Below, piece after piece: positions 63,945 through 64,000 of a stretch of DNA of 64,000 nt. Numbering within the stretch: the stretch's first letter is position 1; each line of letters begins with the position of its first letter. This DNA comes from Spirosoma sordidisoli. GTDB taxonomy: Bacteria; Bacteroidota; Bacteroidia; Cytophagales; Spirosomataceae. The notes beneath the pieces were generated by a model, which was given only the letters and a program-made list of their open reading frames with translations, made no database searches and was not told where the DNA came from. The stretch covers positions 215,947 through 279,946 of the forward strand of contig NZ_SBLB01000007.1 of NCBI RefSeq assembly GCF_004138325.1. Reading direction: 5' to 3'. The position numbers and the translations under genes were made by a program.

Positions 63945-64000
63945 ATGAAGAAAGGCAGGTCAAGGTTGCATGAGCTAGTGAAAAATGTCCAAACAACGCA
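63945..64000 (+). CDS. Possible start of a gene running out of the window
   Basis: An ATG at 63945 opens a frame of 18 codons to the window edge (MKKGRSRLHELVKN...). A box TACTTTTA at about 63913-63920 is one mismatch from TAnnTTTG. Too short to identify; may not be a gene. Confidence 0.25.
   Translation, partial: MKKGRSRLHELVKNVQTT

Overview
The window looks like chromosomal DNA from a moderately GC-rich member of the Bacteroidota, most likely the Spirosoma/Cytophagales side. The reasons are C-terminal sorting domains of the type IX secretion system (T9SS) on two secreted proteins, TAnnTTTG-type -7 promoter elements, start codons with little sign of Shine-Dalgarno pairing, a CruF-like carotenoid gene, and many lipoproteins and OmpA/PD40-type envelope proteins. 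I see no insertion sequence, phage module, CRISPR array or rRNA. One tRNA gene (tRNA-His) is present. The genus is an inference.

Layout. 1-3800: end of an amidohydrolase, an exported unknown, an M28 peptidase and a flippase-like membrane protein. 3931-12907: first glycan/envelope block (membrane proteins, two GT2 enzymes, DUF2304, GT9 and two methyltransferase-like proteins). 13160-19932: glycine dehydrogenase gcvP, a PorE-like TPR/PD40/OmpA lipoprotein, a TspO-like membrane protein and a cyclophilin. 20207-26302: an RND efflux operon with a DUF952 gene inside it. 26445-32228: mannose-1-phosphate guanylyltransferase, lipoproteins, thiL, a cytochrome b5-like protein, a BadF-type kinase and a ferredoxin reductase. 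32229-35385: an intergenic inverted-repeat element, then an M56 peptidase/BlaI repressor pair with two operators around its promoter. 35487-37568: M3 peptidase and a small lipoprotein. 37763-49962: second glycan block (two sugar-nucleotide epimerases, a GT39-like membrane protein, three GT2 enzymes, AsnB, a glycosidase-like propeller protein, two 2OG-oxygenase-like proteins and an aldo/keto reductase). 49984-54567: small membrane protein, YheT hydrolase, CarH-like B12/MerR regulator, CruF, tRNA-His, superoxide dismutase and tadA. 54620-63809: a 1303-residue Ig-repeat T9SS protein, a GH3-serine hydrolase fusion, a rhodanese and another T9SS protein.

How the parts fit. The two glycan blocks and manC probably feed surface polysaccharide synthesis. 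Their exact product cannot be read from sequence. The CarH-like regulator beside cruF suggests light- or B12-controlled carotenoid synthesis. The M56/BlaI pair is a protease-repressor switch whose operators I can locate to the base.

The observations most worth checking are the BlaI operator/promoter layout, hairpins lying directly in front of four start codons, a two-way inverted repeat at 32418-32501, active-site variants in an SDR epimerase (F for Y) and a 2OG-oxygenase-like protein (HxH for HxD), and the second glycan block as a candidate unusual sugar-modification pathway.
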